Program-made: the position numbers and the translations under genes | Assembly: GCA_021234155.1 (NCBI GenBank) | Contig: JAJEKV010000806.1 | Location: 1 to 64,000 of the forward strand | DNA: 64,000 nt | From: Isoetes taiwanensis | Lineage: Eukaryota > Streptophyta > Lycopodiopsida > Isoetales > Isoetaceae | Direction of reading: 5' to 3' | In this document: piece by piece, positions 1 through 10,985 of the stretch | How positions within the stretch are numbered: the first letter of the stretch is position 1 | Layout: each line of letters opens with the position of its first letter | The notes under the pieces: model-generated | Seen by the model: the letters and a program-made list of their open reading frames with translations, nothing else | The model's database searches: none | Told to the model about the DNA's origin: nothing

Positions 1-497
1 TGAACATTGATGTTACATAGCACATATCCTTGAAGTTATGCTTGATTTCTTCAAAACCTTGATGAGTTAGGAATAATCAAAGTTCTGGTCATTGAGAGAC
101 CAGTTGGGTCCCTAAAAATTCTGGGACATAAACTTCTAGGAATTATTTCTCCATAATTACACCATAGTTTTTTCTAAGAGTTTCTTTGTTGAATTTCTCA
201 TCTTGTGTTCCACAAGATGTATGGATTGTAATTTATAGGAAAAATCATACTTGTAAACTAACATAAGAAATGTTAAACATTGTCGTAACATGTTCGAGCC
301 CCTTGCACTCAACATATACATACTACTTGGTAACAAGAGCTTTACAATTTTACACAATTTTGCCTTGTATATACACTTCCAAACAACAACATAGTTGAAG
401 GGTTTAGACAAATTCTTGATCTTGGAGCTATAATAGAATTTCAAAAGAACTATACTTAAAGACCTGTTCGGGTTCATCAACCTACAACTCTAGTGTT
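1..497. other. AT-rich DNA, no gene seen
   Basis: I see no coding pattern, repeat family or RNA gene in this stretch. The longest open frame (157-480, minus) has the composition of random AT-rich sequence and no recognisable motif. Confidence 0.5.
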
Positions 498-710
498 AAA
501 AAACCACACCTCAAAAAAACACTACCTTAAAAAACAACACCTGAAGAAAAAAAACATCCCTTCAAAAAACCATACCGCCTGAGAAAACAACACATCCTTA
601 AAAAAGAGACTACACCTCCTTTAGAAACCACCCATTCTTAAAAAAAAAACTACGTATCCTTAAGAAAAACTACAGCATATCCTTAGAAAACCACACCCCC
701 ATATAACTAC
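498..710. repeat. A-rich degenerate minisatellite
   Basis: A loose tandem array of roughly 22-30-bp units, each an A-run followed by a core like CCACACCTCCTTA or CATCCCTTC. The units have diverged and vary in length, so this is an old array. Nothing suggests it is transcribed. Confidence 0.6.
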
Positions 711-1918
711 GTGTAGGTTTTTTTCAAATCTTCAAAAAGACAACGTGTATTTTGTTTTTGTTGTTTTTTGGCCAGTGGACCAAATGTTGGGGTTGTAGTA
801 TTAGCGGTCCTCGAAACTTACGCTGTAGTACGCATTCAAGATGGATGTCTATGATGAAGTGCTAACAATTACTCACCCCAAAGATAGAAGAAATCTTGAG
901 GCCAAGACGAGGAAAAAAATGAAGTCAGCGATGAAGAACACACACGGATACAAGCCCCGCCTAAGACGGATAGACATGATTATGAAGCTATGCTTGGAAA
1001 GACTTTTACGGAAAACAATTGCGATTCTGCCGGGTTTGTGAATGAGGAATTGAGAAGGTTTATGGTGATGAACTTTGTCATTCTCCATTCTTGTGATTAA
1101 GCCTGAGACATTTATGATTATTGGCACGATTGTCATTTATTTAGGCCAAGGAATCCTACACTTTTCATGTACCATCTTTATCTTAATTTAAGAATGTTTT
1201 TGCTATATTGTATATATAGTTCAATGCAGACTTGTCTATAAGTTTTGCTATATTGTTTATATCTACTTCAATCTTGACCGCAAAGGGATGCTTAAAACTT
1301 ATCAAGTGCTTAAAAAAAATTGCTGCAGAAGTGCTAGTCCGGTATGAGTCTTAATGGCGGAATCGCATCTTGTCATCAAAAAAGGTGATTACTAAAGTAT
1401 GTAGTTGCTTAACGCTAGCGAAGTGTTAATGTCATCAAGCGCTTATCGTCATGCGGTTAAGGTGCGGTGCTTCTTTTGTTATGCTATATAAGCTTTTAAA
1501 GCTATTTGTTTATTGCATAAGTGCTCGTGTGTTCGATTGCTTACTCACAAACCTTCTTTGAAACTAATTAAAGTGCTTAGTGTTTGAGCTAGAAACCTTT
1601 GTTACATCAAAGCGAATATGGGACTACAAAAGAATTCAATGTTTTGCCACTGCGTGGATAATAGAAGTAAGAACATCAAATGAATTCATTCTTTACATAA
1701 TGGAAAAAACAAAATGTGATCTTTGAAAAGAAGTAGATGAGACAAAAACTTCATATATTTGATGAAGCGAAAAAAGAACATTTGATAGAAAGAAAATGAC
1801 AAACAAAGAACAAAAACAAAGAACGAAAAGAACATTTGATAGAGAAAGTGGTAGAGACAAAAAACTTTTTATATTAACAAAATATTTTACAAAAAAAAGG
1901 CCTTCAGGCCAGTATCTT
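711..1918. other. Non-coding stretch, no gene seen
   Basis: Only short open frames occur (for example 841-1041 plus). None has a homology-like motif, a convincing splice pattern or repeat structure. Confidence 0.4.
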
Positions 1919-1967
1919 CAGGGGGGGTGTCTTCAGGGGGGTGTCTTCGGGGGTGTCTTGGGGGGCT
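1919..1967 (+). repeat. G-run tandem repeat, possible G-quadruplex
   Basis: Four runs of five to seven G are separated by near-identical 8-nt spacers (TGTCTTCA-like). The 13-14-bp unit is repeated about 3.5 times. Four G-runs in one strand satisfy the basic quadruplex requirement, although 8-nt loops are long. Confidence 0.55.
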
Positions 1968-2049
1968 TTACGGCTCCTCCACACATTCTCCTCCAATTCG
2001 CCTCCTCTGCCTCTTGGTGGCGCTCTTAAGGAACGACTCTAGAAAACCA

Positions 2050-2175
2050 TCTATTTTTCTTCTTCTTCATCTCCCTCTTCCTCTTCCTCTTCCCCTTCAT
2101 CCTCCTCTTCCTCTTCATCCTCCTCTTCCTCAAAATTCTCCTCCTCTTCTTCTTCAGAATTCTCCACTTCCTGCT
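2050..2175. repeat. CTTCCT-type pyrimidine microsatellite
   Basis: A tract of CTT/CCT triplets on the plus strand. On the minus strand it reads as a poly-Glu open frame (2051-2416). I treat that frame as a by-product of the microsatellite: the remainder has no recognisable sequence and no splice context. Confidence 0.7.
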
Positions 2176-2907
2176 CGACTTCTGTAAACAAAAAAATCAT
2201 CAATCTTAGAACAAAAGAAAAACAAAACAAAAAAAAATTGCAAAACAAAATAATACCTTCTTCTTCCTCTCGGTCTTGATTAATACGTTGCAAGAATCTG
2301 GGCGAACCGGCTCGAAAAAGTAGGTGTTCTGTATTCTTGGGCGGCGTCGCATCTTGAGCTTTGCTTAAGCACATACTACGGTGCTTGATTTCCGGCGCAT
2401 GTAGAGGCCATTGCAAAGGAGTTTGGGCAAGATCTTGATTGAGGCGTAAGAAGAGGATTTGAAGGCGAAGCGTAAAGGCGTAGAAGAGCTTAAATCCTAT
2501 GATTAGGGGCCTAGTGCTTAAATCCTATGCTTAGGCGTGTCGATTAATACGAAAAACCTCACAGCGCCCGAGAACAATTAATTAAGTAAACTGGGCTTAA
2601 ATGGCCCCAGTATGACCATTGGAATTGACACATGTCACATCGAGGAAATGCCTTGACAATATAATTTTGCCAAGAATGTTTGGATAGTGATGGTACCAAA
2701 ATAAATAATTGAATGTTATTCCAATGTCACAAATGTACATTCTTAAAGAACAATGCAATCTCCATTTGAAATGCGTGTCCATGCACACCACCCTTGTGCA
2801 TCCTCACTATTATTAATATATATACAAATGTGTGCATCGTGCTTAGGTCTTTGGAACAACAAATCACTTGCAAAAGAATTACATCAATTTGGTTAAGTGT
2901 CAAAGAA

Positions 2908-5699
2908 TTACAATGTTATTGGGAGACTGGCCATAATTTTTTCATGGGTCTCCTGTGAAATTTTGTACATGTCTGTGCCTTCTATTTTGTCCATATCAAT
3001 TTTAGGATATCTTACCACATGGTCTGTACGCGGAGGCTTCGGGTTGTTTAGTGAGCAACATGTACTTGAAATTACCCAAGAATTGATAATACAATCCACT
3101 TAAGATAACCTCATACACTCCAAATTTTTGCCCCCATCCATCTTTGTATGAATCTTCAAGTGTGCATTTGGGTTTTGTGCACTTGAGGATGTAGAAGTCC
3201 ACATAGCATTCACCGCAAAATTGTCACCTACCTCTATCAAATTATCGATCCATTCATTGGCTTGTTCAAGAGTCTCCTTTTTCTTCTCAACTCCACGGTT
3301 TTAAGTCGGTTACCTCCCACTTTCCAAATCTACTGTATTGATGCGGGGGAGTCCCATTCGATCCATCTAAAACAAGCGAAACATGGCGGGCATCTATGAG
3401 CAAGCCTGTTTGGTCTACTCCTGGCGGCGGTGTGTCTGATACAGTGAATCTTCTTTGTGCCTTTAAGTGTTTCAATTTCATATTCTTCCATGTTTGCCAC
3501 AACGGCAGGTTCAATTTCCCAAAAATATCTTTTGATCTCATCTGTTTCATCAACGAAATTTTACAATATCTTTAGCATGCCTCGGTTGCACACCATTGGG
3601 TTTGAGTTGTTCCTTACTTAGCGACCTTTTGATAACGGCACACGCACCATCATGTTCACCTTTACCATGGCGGTGGCAAAGTAGTTCCACACTATTTCCT
3701 TGTCATTCATTGTGAAGTACCGCCTAAGAAAAAAAAAAGGTTTTTTCGACTTGAATTGTGATGAGCGACCATCACTCCAAACCCAATGCTTCTCATACTC
3801 TATTTCTGTTCCTTAAGCCATGCAACATGCTTTTGTAGGCGAGTGTTCCACAAATAATGAGTCATGCACTTTATCGTCCGAAATGTAAAAGTGAGTCTCT
3901 TTTATGATCTTCCTACCATTGTTGAGTCTATTCACGATGCGCTCCAATCTTACATTTTTTTTTTTCTTCTTTGGGCGGTCTTCTTACATGCGCGCGAGGA
4001 GAACGGGAATATCGGCACTTTTGTCATGTCTATATGTTATGTGAACAAGTATAGAAACTTAGTGCGTATGCGGTGCATTGGCCGGGGCTCATTACGGATC
4101 TTGATCTTTGTAATTTTCTGCAAAGTCAATAATGAGATACAATTGTATCTTCGGAAATGATGACACCTGCTTTATTTTAAACCGATTGGCTGCCAATGTG
4201 CTATGTAATTGGGTGGAACAAAATCGATATTACCTTCTTCACGTCCTCTTGAAACTCTTTGGGAGTTCTCTCCTTCATTACTAATCTCAAAGGCAGTTTG
4301 TACCTCAAAGCCTTTCTTGGATCCCCGAATTCTCTGTCTGGTCCCGCGGGTTGCTTTTCAAATGTCTTCCAAGTAACTAGTAATGAACTTCGTGCCATCC
4401 ATTTCTGTGGACATTTTCTAATTCTATCCAACCCACATTTTTTACACGCCAATATCAAGCGGTTATGATCAAACCACTCCTCATCATCACCTTTCTTTGC
4501 AGGACCACTTGTCTCCATAAATCACGGGTGCACTTGATTGTATACTCCTTGGCTGCACATTACGGGCGGGGCCACAAATCTCACATGATGGCGGTTGCAA
4601 TTGTCATGAACTCCACCCGATTTTCTCAGTCATTTCAATCCCGCATGATGTATTCAAATTTCAAGTGGTAGATGCAGCGGCATGTATGCCTCTCACGCAT
4701 CCTCCTTACCTCGGTTTCAACCTCTCAAAATCTGCAATGCAATTTTGATATGAGGATTCTCCTCTCTAAACACGAGGTAGAATTACAAGCCGCTAGGAAA
4801 TCGTGTGAATGCCAAATAAATGCTACATATAATGAACCCTACAATATAGGATGAATACTTACTTGGTGACTTCAAGAAGGTCAATTGGATATTCCATCTT
4901 TATTCCGTCTCGATACATACCTCCTCACGTCTTTCTTGTATGGAGAAACTCTTGTATTTTCTAGGTCCATAACTTGATAATGATAACTTCTCTATTGTAA
5001 TCTAACATGCTATCCATCCGCTTCCTCCTCCTCGAACATTGACCAAGGTCCTTCCCTTTGTTAGCTTGCACCCTTCTTTGAAAAGCATTTGAAATTGTTT
5101 TACGGGGATCTTTGAGCAATCGGCCACTTCTTTTGATACAATGGCTTGACACCATTTGTACTGCTTGCTACCATTATCGGGGTGGACTTCCCGCCGCGAA
5201 GCATGTCATGATTCCTCTCATACTTATGTTCTTGCATTGTTTCCTTCAAATTCTTCACCATTTGCTTTCGGCCATAGTAACTTTGCTTAGATTTCTTTAT
5301 AGAAGCAATTGGTAAATCCCTTTGCCCTTCAAAGAAAGCATCAAGGATCTGACCTTTGTCATTGTCATCAACATTTGTACTAATTTGGTTGAATACTTCA
5401 TAAATTTCTCCTGAAATTTTTCTTATTCTCTGATCACTCAGTCTCAATTTCTTATTCTTCTTTGAAGGCGAATCTTTAGAAGGGAATTCTTCTTCATTGC
5501 TACCTTCTTTGCATACAATCTCGCCTCGATCTCTCTTCCTTCTTTGCATCAATGGCTGCGTAAAAGTGAGCAGGGAGAGGAATTGGGTTTCATCTATCCC
5601 GATTTTACGTGTATTTGCAAAATTGGTGAGGGGCAAATTGTTGAATTTTGGTTGGGCAATTCTTGAAACAATTAGTCCCTCCATTTTGCTTGAATTCAA
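2908..5699 (-). pseudogene. Degraded multi-segment coding remnant, unrecognised
   Basis: Several minus-strand open segments look like pieces of one former gene: 5100-5699 (basic, Ser/Lys rich), 4961-5155 in another frame, a segment near 4865-4970 ending in a donor-like AAG|GTAAGT, 4201-4518 with a CxxC pair, 3287-3553 and 3002-3202. The last continues after a one-base shift to a stop at 2908-2910. Neighbouring segments overlap in different frames and in-frame stops interrupt the joins, so the copy is broken. I recognise no family. It could be a transposon protein or a decayed host gene; the amino-acid usage is protein-like rather than random, which is the main support. Confidence 0.4.
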
Positions 5700-7880
5700 G
5701 ATGGGTTAGCCCGCCATCCACGAATATGGCGGGCTACAGGCATTCATGTTTCCGGCACCAAACAAGCTCATGATGCTCTCAGCTTGTCATTTGACGGGGC
5801 GCACCCTACATGTCAATTGATCAATCACGCACGTCGCGTTTAAAACACGCCGATTTTAAGCACTTGTAAGCGGCGTCCGGACGGTGATTTCTGCTACCTA
5901 GTACCGATTTTGCACCCAATAGCTACTGTAGCTGCACTACCTAGGCGTGTACAGTAACTGTGATTGCTTTGATATTCCATTACAAAATTACCTAACAATT
6001 CCATCAGATGTTACGTACTGGAGCAATGTGGAACAATTGAATGCTGGGAAACACCATTTCTCATTGCGCCAGAATTTTTATGAAGCTCTGGCTTTTTCCG
6101 TTTCTCATTATGTTCCATGTTGACTTATATCATATGAAGTGTTATGTTGGTGTTATTTTGATAGAGAGGGTTCGAACCCCTGCCGTAATAATATTTTCTA
6201 TAATTCCTTAACCCTTTGAGTATTCCTTTGCTTCAAAAAGCAATGGTGGGCACCTGTATCCGCACTATTATTTTTAATGTCTTTCAAACAGGCATTAAGT
6301 TTTTTCTAGCATTCATAGTTTTTGTGATGCATTGTTGTTAGCACCAGCAAAATTCTATATGTGATGAGCACATTGCACCAGTAAGCTTTTTTTAATTGTC
6401 AAGCCCTTGCTGTCAATCTTTGACTGTCCAACCAGGTCACACATGCATGCTTTCTTGCTCTAAAGGCAAGATAAAGAGGCAAATAGTAGATGCTGGGTAA
6501 TATGTATTACCTAACGAGATTAGAGATGTATTTTTATTTTTTTCGCATTGCTTAGATTGATTCAAGTAATTTAAAATGTTTCAACTTCCAGCTGAGCTTT
6601 TTTGCATGCAATGACATCGTTGTTGGAGCAGAGTCTTCAATGGAACAATGGAACAAGGGCTACTAAGAAGGTATTTGTTGCATTATTAAGAATTTGGTGC
6701 ATCTATTTTAGTCCCATTTTTACATATTAGAGGCTGAGTTAGAAAATGTTCGCCGTCTACATTGCAGATATTCGTCTTCTACTTCCAAAAACTGTAATAT
6801 TTTTGTTCCTTTTTGCAAAGGTAAAAGCGTTTAAAGCGCTGCTTTATTCTTTAGTTAACAGCTTCAATCTGTGAAGCATGGCAATAACAGACAATATCTG
6901 GGGAAATTTGGTTTGTTTTGGCTCTCTGGGATCTATGATGCCATGCAAGCACTTGATTCATATCACCACAGTTTAAAATGTATCATCTGTTGAACTAAAT
7001 TCGTTTCAAGTAAAAGGCAGTTCTTCAAATGCCCACAATTTGGTTTCTCGAGCAAAACTTTAAGGTTGTTTGATGGAAATGCATGCATTGTAAGTTAATT
7101 TGGTATGTTGTATCCATTTTATGTCCAATATGGGCCTTTGCTATATATGAGATGCTTAAAATGAGAGACCATAATTATTTTTCTTACAAAATGTCAATGG
7201 AAACTGAACAACAAACTAGCAGTATATTTTAAGAACTGTATATTTTAAGAACTGTGTCCACTATGGCCTGGCCCTTATTTGCCATTATGGTCAGTTCTCA
7301 ATATATAGGGAACTGCGTTTTCGAGAATTATTATTTTTATGTTAGTCCGATTAAACATGTCAAAATATTATTTTATTGACAAGAGTTATTAAATTGTCTC
7401 ATTGCCCCCACGGATTTAAGTAGTCTTCTTAACAATGTTACTTCTAATATGGACTCATAACTTCATAGCAATAGAATGGTTCAAGAACTGTACATGACAG
7501 GTTGCACATGAACAAAATTGATTTGAGAAGAATTTGTGGAATTCATTCCATAGTTGGGGAATTACGTCTTCCTACTATGCACAGCATTGCCCGGCAACGC
7601 CGGGCACACGTGAGCTTTCGCGTCGATGCCGGTGTGCCCTTTTCAGCCCTTTTCAGGGACGACTTTTGAAACCCAAAAAATGTGTTTTCGGCCAAATTTC
7701 TTCTTCTGGGCATCTTTCTATCTTGGAAATTTTGGAACGCTCGAGGAGCTAGCGTACCATTCATAGGACGACCCATTTTGCCGGTGCTGTAGCCAATTGC
7801 AACAAAACTGGATTATTTGCCTTTTAAGAAGCGCGGAGGCATGGTTGACCCTGCCGGAATGCAGGGTAAACATGCATTCC
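5700..7880. other. Gene-free AT-rich stretch
   Basis: No open frame with coding character was found on either strand. The only notable element is the GC-rich palindrome listed separately at 7589-7605. Confidence 0.4.
7589..7605 (+). other. GC-rich hairpin of Helitron 3'-end type, tail lost
   Basis: GCCCGGCAACGCCGGGC is a 7-bp perfect stem with a 3-nt loop, identical to the hairpin of the better Helitron end at 20231-20247. Here no CTRR terminus follows within about 12 nt. It may be a decayed end or an unrelated copy of the hairpin. Confidence 0.3.
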
Positions 7881-7883
7881 CTT

Positions 7884-8087
7884 AACATGGACGCAATTTA
7901 GGGTCATTCTGCACACGTGTCAATGCCACATTGGTCCAAAAATGGAATGTTAGCTGGAAACGGAATGAAAAAGTGGAATGTTACTAAGAAAACAGAATGT
8001 TGACTAAATTGAAATTCAGGGGAGGAAAGAATGCCACGTAGCAGTCGCGGATAGGCAGAATGGACCCTAAATTGCTTTTACGTATAT
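7884..8087. mobile_element. MITE-like inverted-repeat element, copy A
   Basis: About 30-bp imperfect terminal inverted repeats face each other: the left end contains GCAATTTAGGGTCATTCTGC, and the right end holds its reverse complement with one extra G and small changes. The interior (~140 bp) has no open frame. A second copy lies at 9031-9275. The short length and lack of coding capacity fit a non-autonomous DNA transposon. I could not define a target-site duplication with confidence. Confidence 0.65.
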
Positions 8088-8840
8088 AGGAAAATCACTT
8101 GAAACCCAGGTCCTCGCGGGTTATCAGACACTATCTGCCATTGGATCGAAGAGTGGTTATAACAGAGAACCACCTGAATATTCTTTTTAATAGAATATCC
8201 TAATGATTATTAAAATAACCTCTCGAATATTTTTTCTATGAATATTTCTACTCTGGCAGCCCGACACTCTGCAATTCAATGGAGAAAATTGGGGCTTCTT
8301 CTGCCATCATTGTAACAGAACCCATCTATCCGATCGATTCAACGAAATTGTCATTCCCAGATTGATAAACTCCTGGTGTAAATCCTTAGTCTGTCGGGAC
8401 TAATTCTGATGCCATATCTTTATCTTAAAGCTCTAGTATGATTTATGGCCACAAATCCGGCCATGTCTGACTCGCTTTTTTTACCTGATTAATATTGTGG
8501 GCTGTCGGAATAGATCTAAGCATTACGAACAGATAAAGCAGAGCAAACCAAAGCCTGAATGCTTCGTTGGCAGTTCAAAAATATGGGCATCTTGTGTGAG
8601 CAAAAAAAATTGTGTGCATGTCGGATAGTAGAGATTTAACTGCGGATCTGTCCAACTCCAAAATCTCATTTTCTAAAGGATTTTGTGAAGGCCCTTCCAT
8701 TGCAGACTCTATATGCTTCTTGGAAAAGAACATGCCAAAAAGTCCCGTTTAATGCTATCTATTACACTCTTATCTACAGCTCTAATTTCATGCTAAGTCC
8801 GATGCCATAGCTATGGAGAAACCTGCTCAGATCTGGGTTT
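8088..8840. other. Spacer between repeats, no gene seen
   Basis: Unique-looking sequence with no long open frame, no recognisable RNA gene and no repeat matching elsewhere in the window. Confidence 0.4.
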
Positions 8841-8952
8841 AAGGGAGATCAACCCTCCCCTTTCGGGGATCATGGGAAATAACCCTCTCGACCTGCTGGC
8901 CTCAAGGGTTATTTCCCATAATCCCCTCAAGGGGAGGGTTAACCTCCTCTTC
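8841..8952. repeat. Foldback hairpin, ~45-bp arms
   Basis: The left arm (about 8841-8885) and right arm (about 8906-8950) are near-perfect reverse complements sharing AACCCTCCCC and GGGAAATAACCCT with their mirror sequences. They are separated by a ~20-nt loop, so transcription in either direction would give a stable stem. The element lies midway between the two MITE copies. Confidence 0.75.
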
Positions 8953-9030
8953 ACATGACTTCCCTGCTGTATCAACCTGCCTCCGTGCGACAGGTTTCCA
9001 CAGAAGGGAAGTCTTGTAAAGGGACTTTCC

Positions 9031-9275
9031 TATAACATGGAAACAAGTTAAGAACCATTCTGCGATCCAAAATGCGGGGTAAAATTATAGGAACGACTGA
9101 ATAAACGGCAGGAATGCAGGTAAAAATGCTGAAGTAGCAGGTAACGGCCGCCGCATAAGTTCGTCGAAGTACAAAGATTAGTTAGTAACATTCCTGGAAT
9201 TGAAACAATGCCATGTGGCATTGCGCTTTAGGAAAGGAAGGCAGAATGGTTCTTAATTGGTTTTTATGTTCACAT
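9031..9275. mobile_element. MITE-like inverted-repeat element, copy B
   Basis: The same family as 7884-8087. The left terminus contains AACATGGAAACAAGTTAAG and AACCATTCTGC, and the right terminus contains the complementary GCAGAATGGTTCTTAA. Near the right end both copies carry a related GCCACGTAGCA / GCCATGTGGCA segment. The interior is non-coding. Confidence 0.65.
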
Positions 9276-9459
9276 GGGTTTCATGCCTTCTCTGGTTCTA
9301 GTTGCACCGCTGGCATATTTCGCAATTGCCATTTGAGGAACCGCTAGGCCACACCAGCAATAGCCAATTCTGCATTGAAGGATTCAGCGCTGGAAGACGA
9401 AATTCTTAAAGCGATGTTAAAGTTTGTTGTGATAGAGTCTCGCTGCTTCAAAAAAAATA

Positions 9460-10651
9460 GGGAAAATTATAAAAATGCCCTTGTATTTTATGAAAATTAT
9501 GAAAATGCTCTTGTATTTTCATAATTTATTAGAATGCCCTTTCTTATTCTTATTCCTACAGTCCTTATATCTAGCACGAGAAGAGCCGATCCATGAAAAC
9601 ACTTCCAGCCGAAAATCAGTTCGCATCAAAGACAATTCCGGAAGAGTTTAATATGTTTTTAAGAATTTCAAGCCCATTTCAAAGATTATCTGCCAGGGAA
9701 CCAATGCCTATTCTTGAATAGAGTATTCAATTTAGGGTCGTTGCTTCCAGTTAGCAGAGATTTAAGTGGAGCTCAAATTGTTTCTCTATATCGTCTTCGG
9801 CTTAAAAGAAGCTCCATGAGAGCGTGTTTGGCTGGCAGCTTCAACCATACCCTTATAAAAAGCATCTCCATGCAAATTCTAATTGATAACAAGGAAAAAT
9901 ACTGTTTCTTACCTAGCAACAAACAATTGTATTCTTTGCACATTATACATATCGAAAAAAATGCAAAATGGCCCTTTGGAAATGCCCTTCAATTTGAATA
10001 AGGCCCGCCGCTGATGGAACCAAGTGATGATGCAACAACAGATGTGGGTGCAAATCTGAATTCAGAAAAAGGTTTGAGTTTTCTGGTTCTTCATGATAGA
10101 CCGCTATCCAAAATAAAGGATCAATTGGACATTTGCGCCTCCAGAAACAAAGAAGCTGAAGCTTCCTGTTCTTCCTCCGATCTCATCAAACAAGAAAATT
10201 TTCAATTTGGCTATGGTAACCCACAATATTTCTGGACCTCAAACTGGCTTCTCGCTTAGTTTTTTGTCCAAATTCTCAAAGGATCCGAGACTGGGCAAAT
10301 ACAAAGAATTCAGACATCAGCCCTCTTCTCAATCCTAGAAAAATGTGATGGAGCAGTGCACAAGGAGAACGTCAGATGTGAAAAGATATAAAATCGAGCT
10401 ACATAGAGCTTCAAAAAGTACCGTCACTCCATTTCCAGCATGCAGCAGTATGGCTATGGAAGGAATGTGATAGAAAATGGAAGCTTACTGCTTCGTTTTT
10501 GTGTGGCCCTTTGTTTGCACTTGGAAAAGGGTAAAATATACACCCATTCTTGCTTGTAAACCAAAATGTAGGGGCATTTAGATAATTTACAGAAATACAA
10601 GGGCATTTTCATAATTTTCATAAAACATAGGGGCATTTTTATAATTTTCCC
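9460..10651. mobile_element. MULE-like element 1, long terminal inverted repeats
   Basis: Terminal inverted repeats of about 80 bp begin GGGAAAATTATAAAAATGCC at the left and end with its near complement at the right. Each repeat is itself made of AAAATGCCC(T/C)TGTATTTT-like sub-units. The flanks are AAAAAAATA and AAAAAATAA, which fits a 9-bp target duplication altered by A-run slippage (an exact 8-mer is shared). No transposase is encoded. Two weak open frames inside (9714-10001 and 10014-10259, plus) could be captured DNA, but I recognise nothing in them. Confidence 0.7.
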
Positions 10652-10660
10652 AAAAAATAA

Positions 10661-10985
10661 CCCATGTAAATGCTCCATAAGTTCCCAGGGTAGTGGATCT
10701 CGCTCTTATGATGGCCAACTGACTTCAACGCAAACCGCTTCCTTGCTTAGGGTTTGTGCTAAAAAAGAAGAGGGCTTATCAAGCTGTTTGCATTCGACTA
10801 AGGGTGCATCCCCATTACGCTAAAAAATAGCCGGTACCTGTGACACCTTGCAAGTTACAGGCACCGGAGCAGCGTTCCCATTCCACAACCGGACTTTGAT
10901 TTTGCTGATATGGCACAGGTCTGGAACTCCGATTCAGATGGATTTGAAAGCTTCTGAATACCCTAAATCAGAACTGAGCTTACAA
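10661..10985. other. Short spacer, no gene seen
   Basis: No coding or repeat signal was found between the MULE-like element and the Gypsy remnant. Confidence 0.4.

Noticed and set aside
498-710. CRISPR-like array
   Set aside because: The units are A-rich, variable in length and without conserved repeats or unique spacers. A eukaryotic minisatellite explains them.
2051-2416. Acidic poly-Glu open frame on the minus strand
   Set aside because: It is produced by the CTTCCT microsatellite. The remaining part has no motif or splice context.
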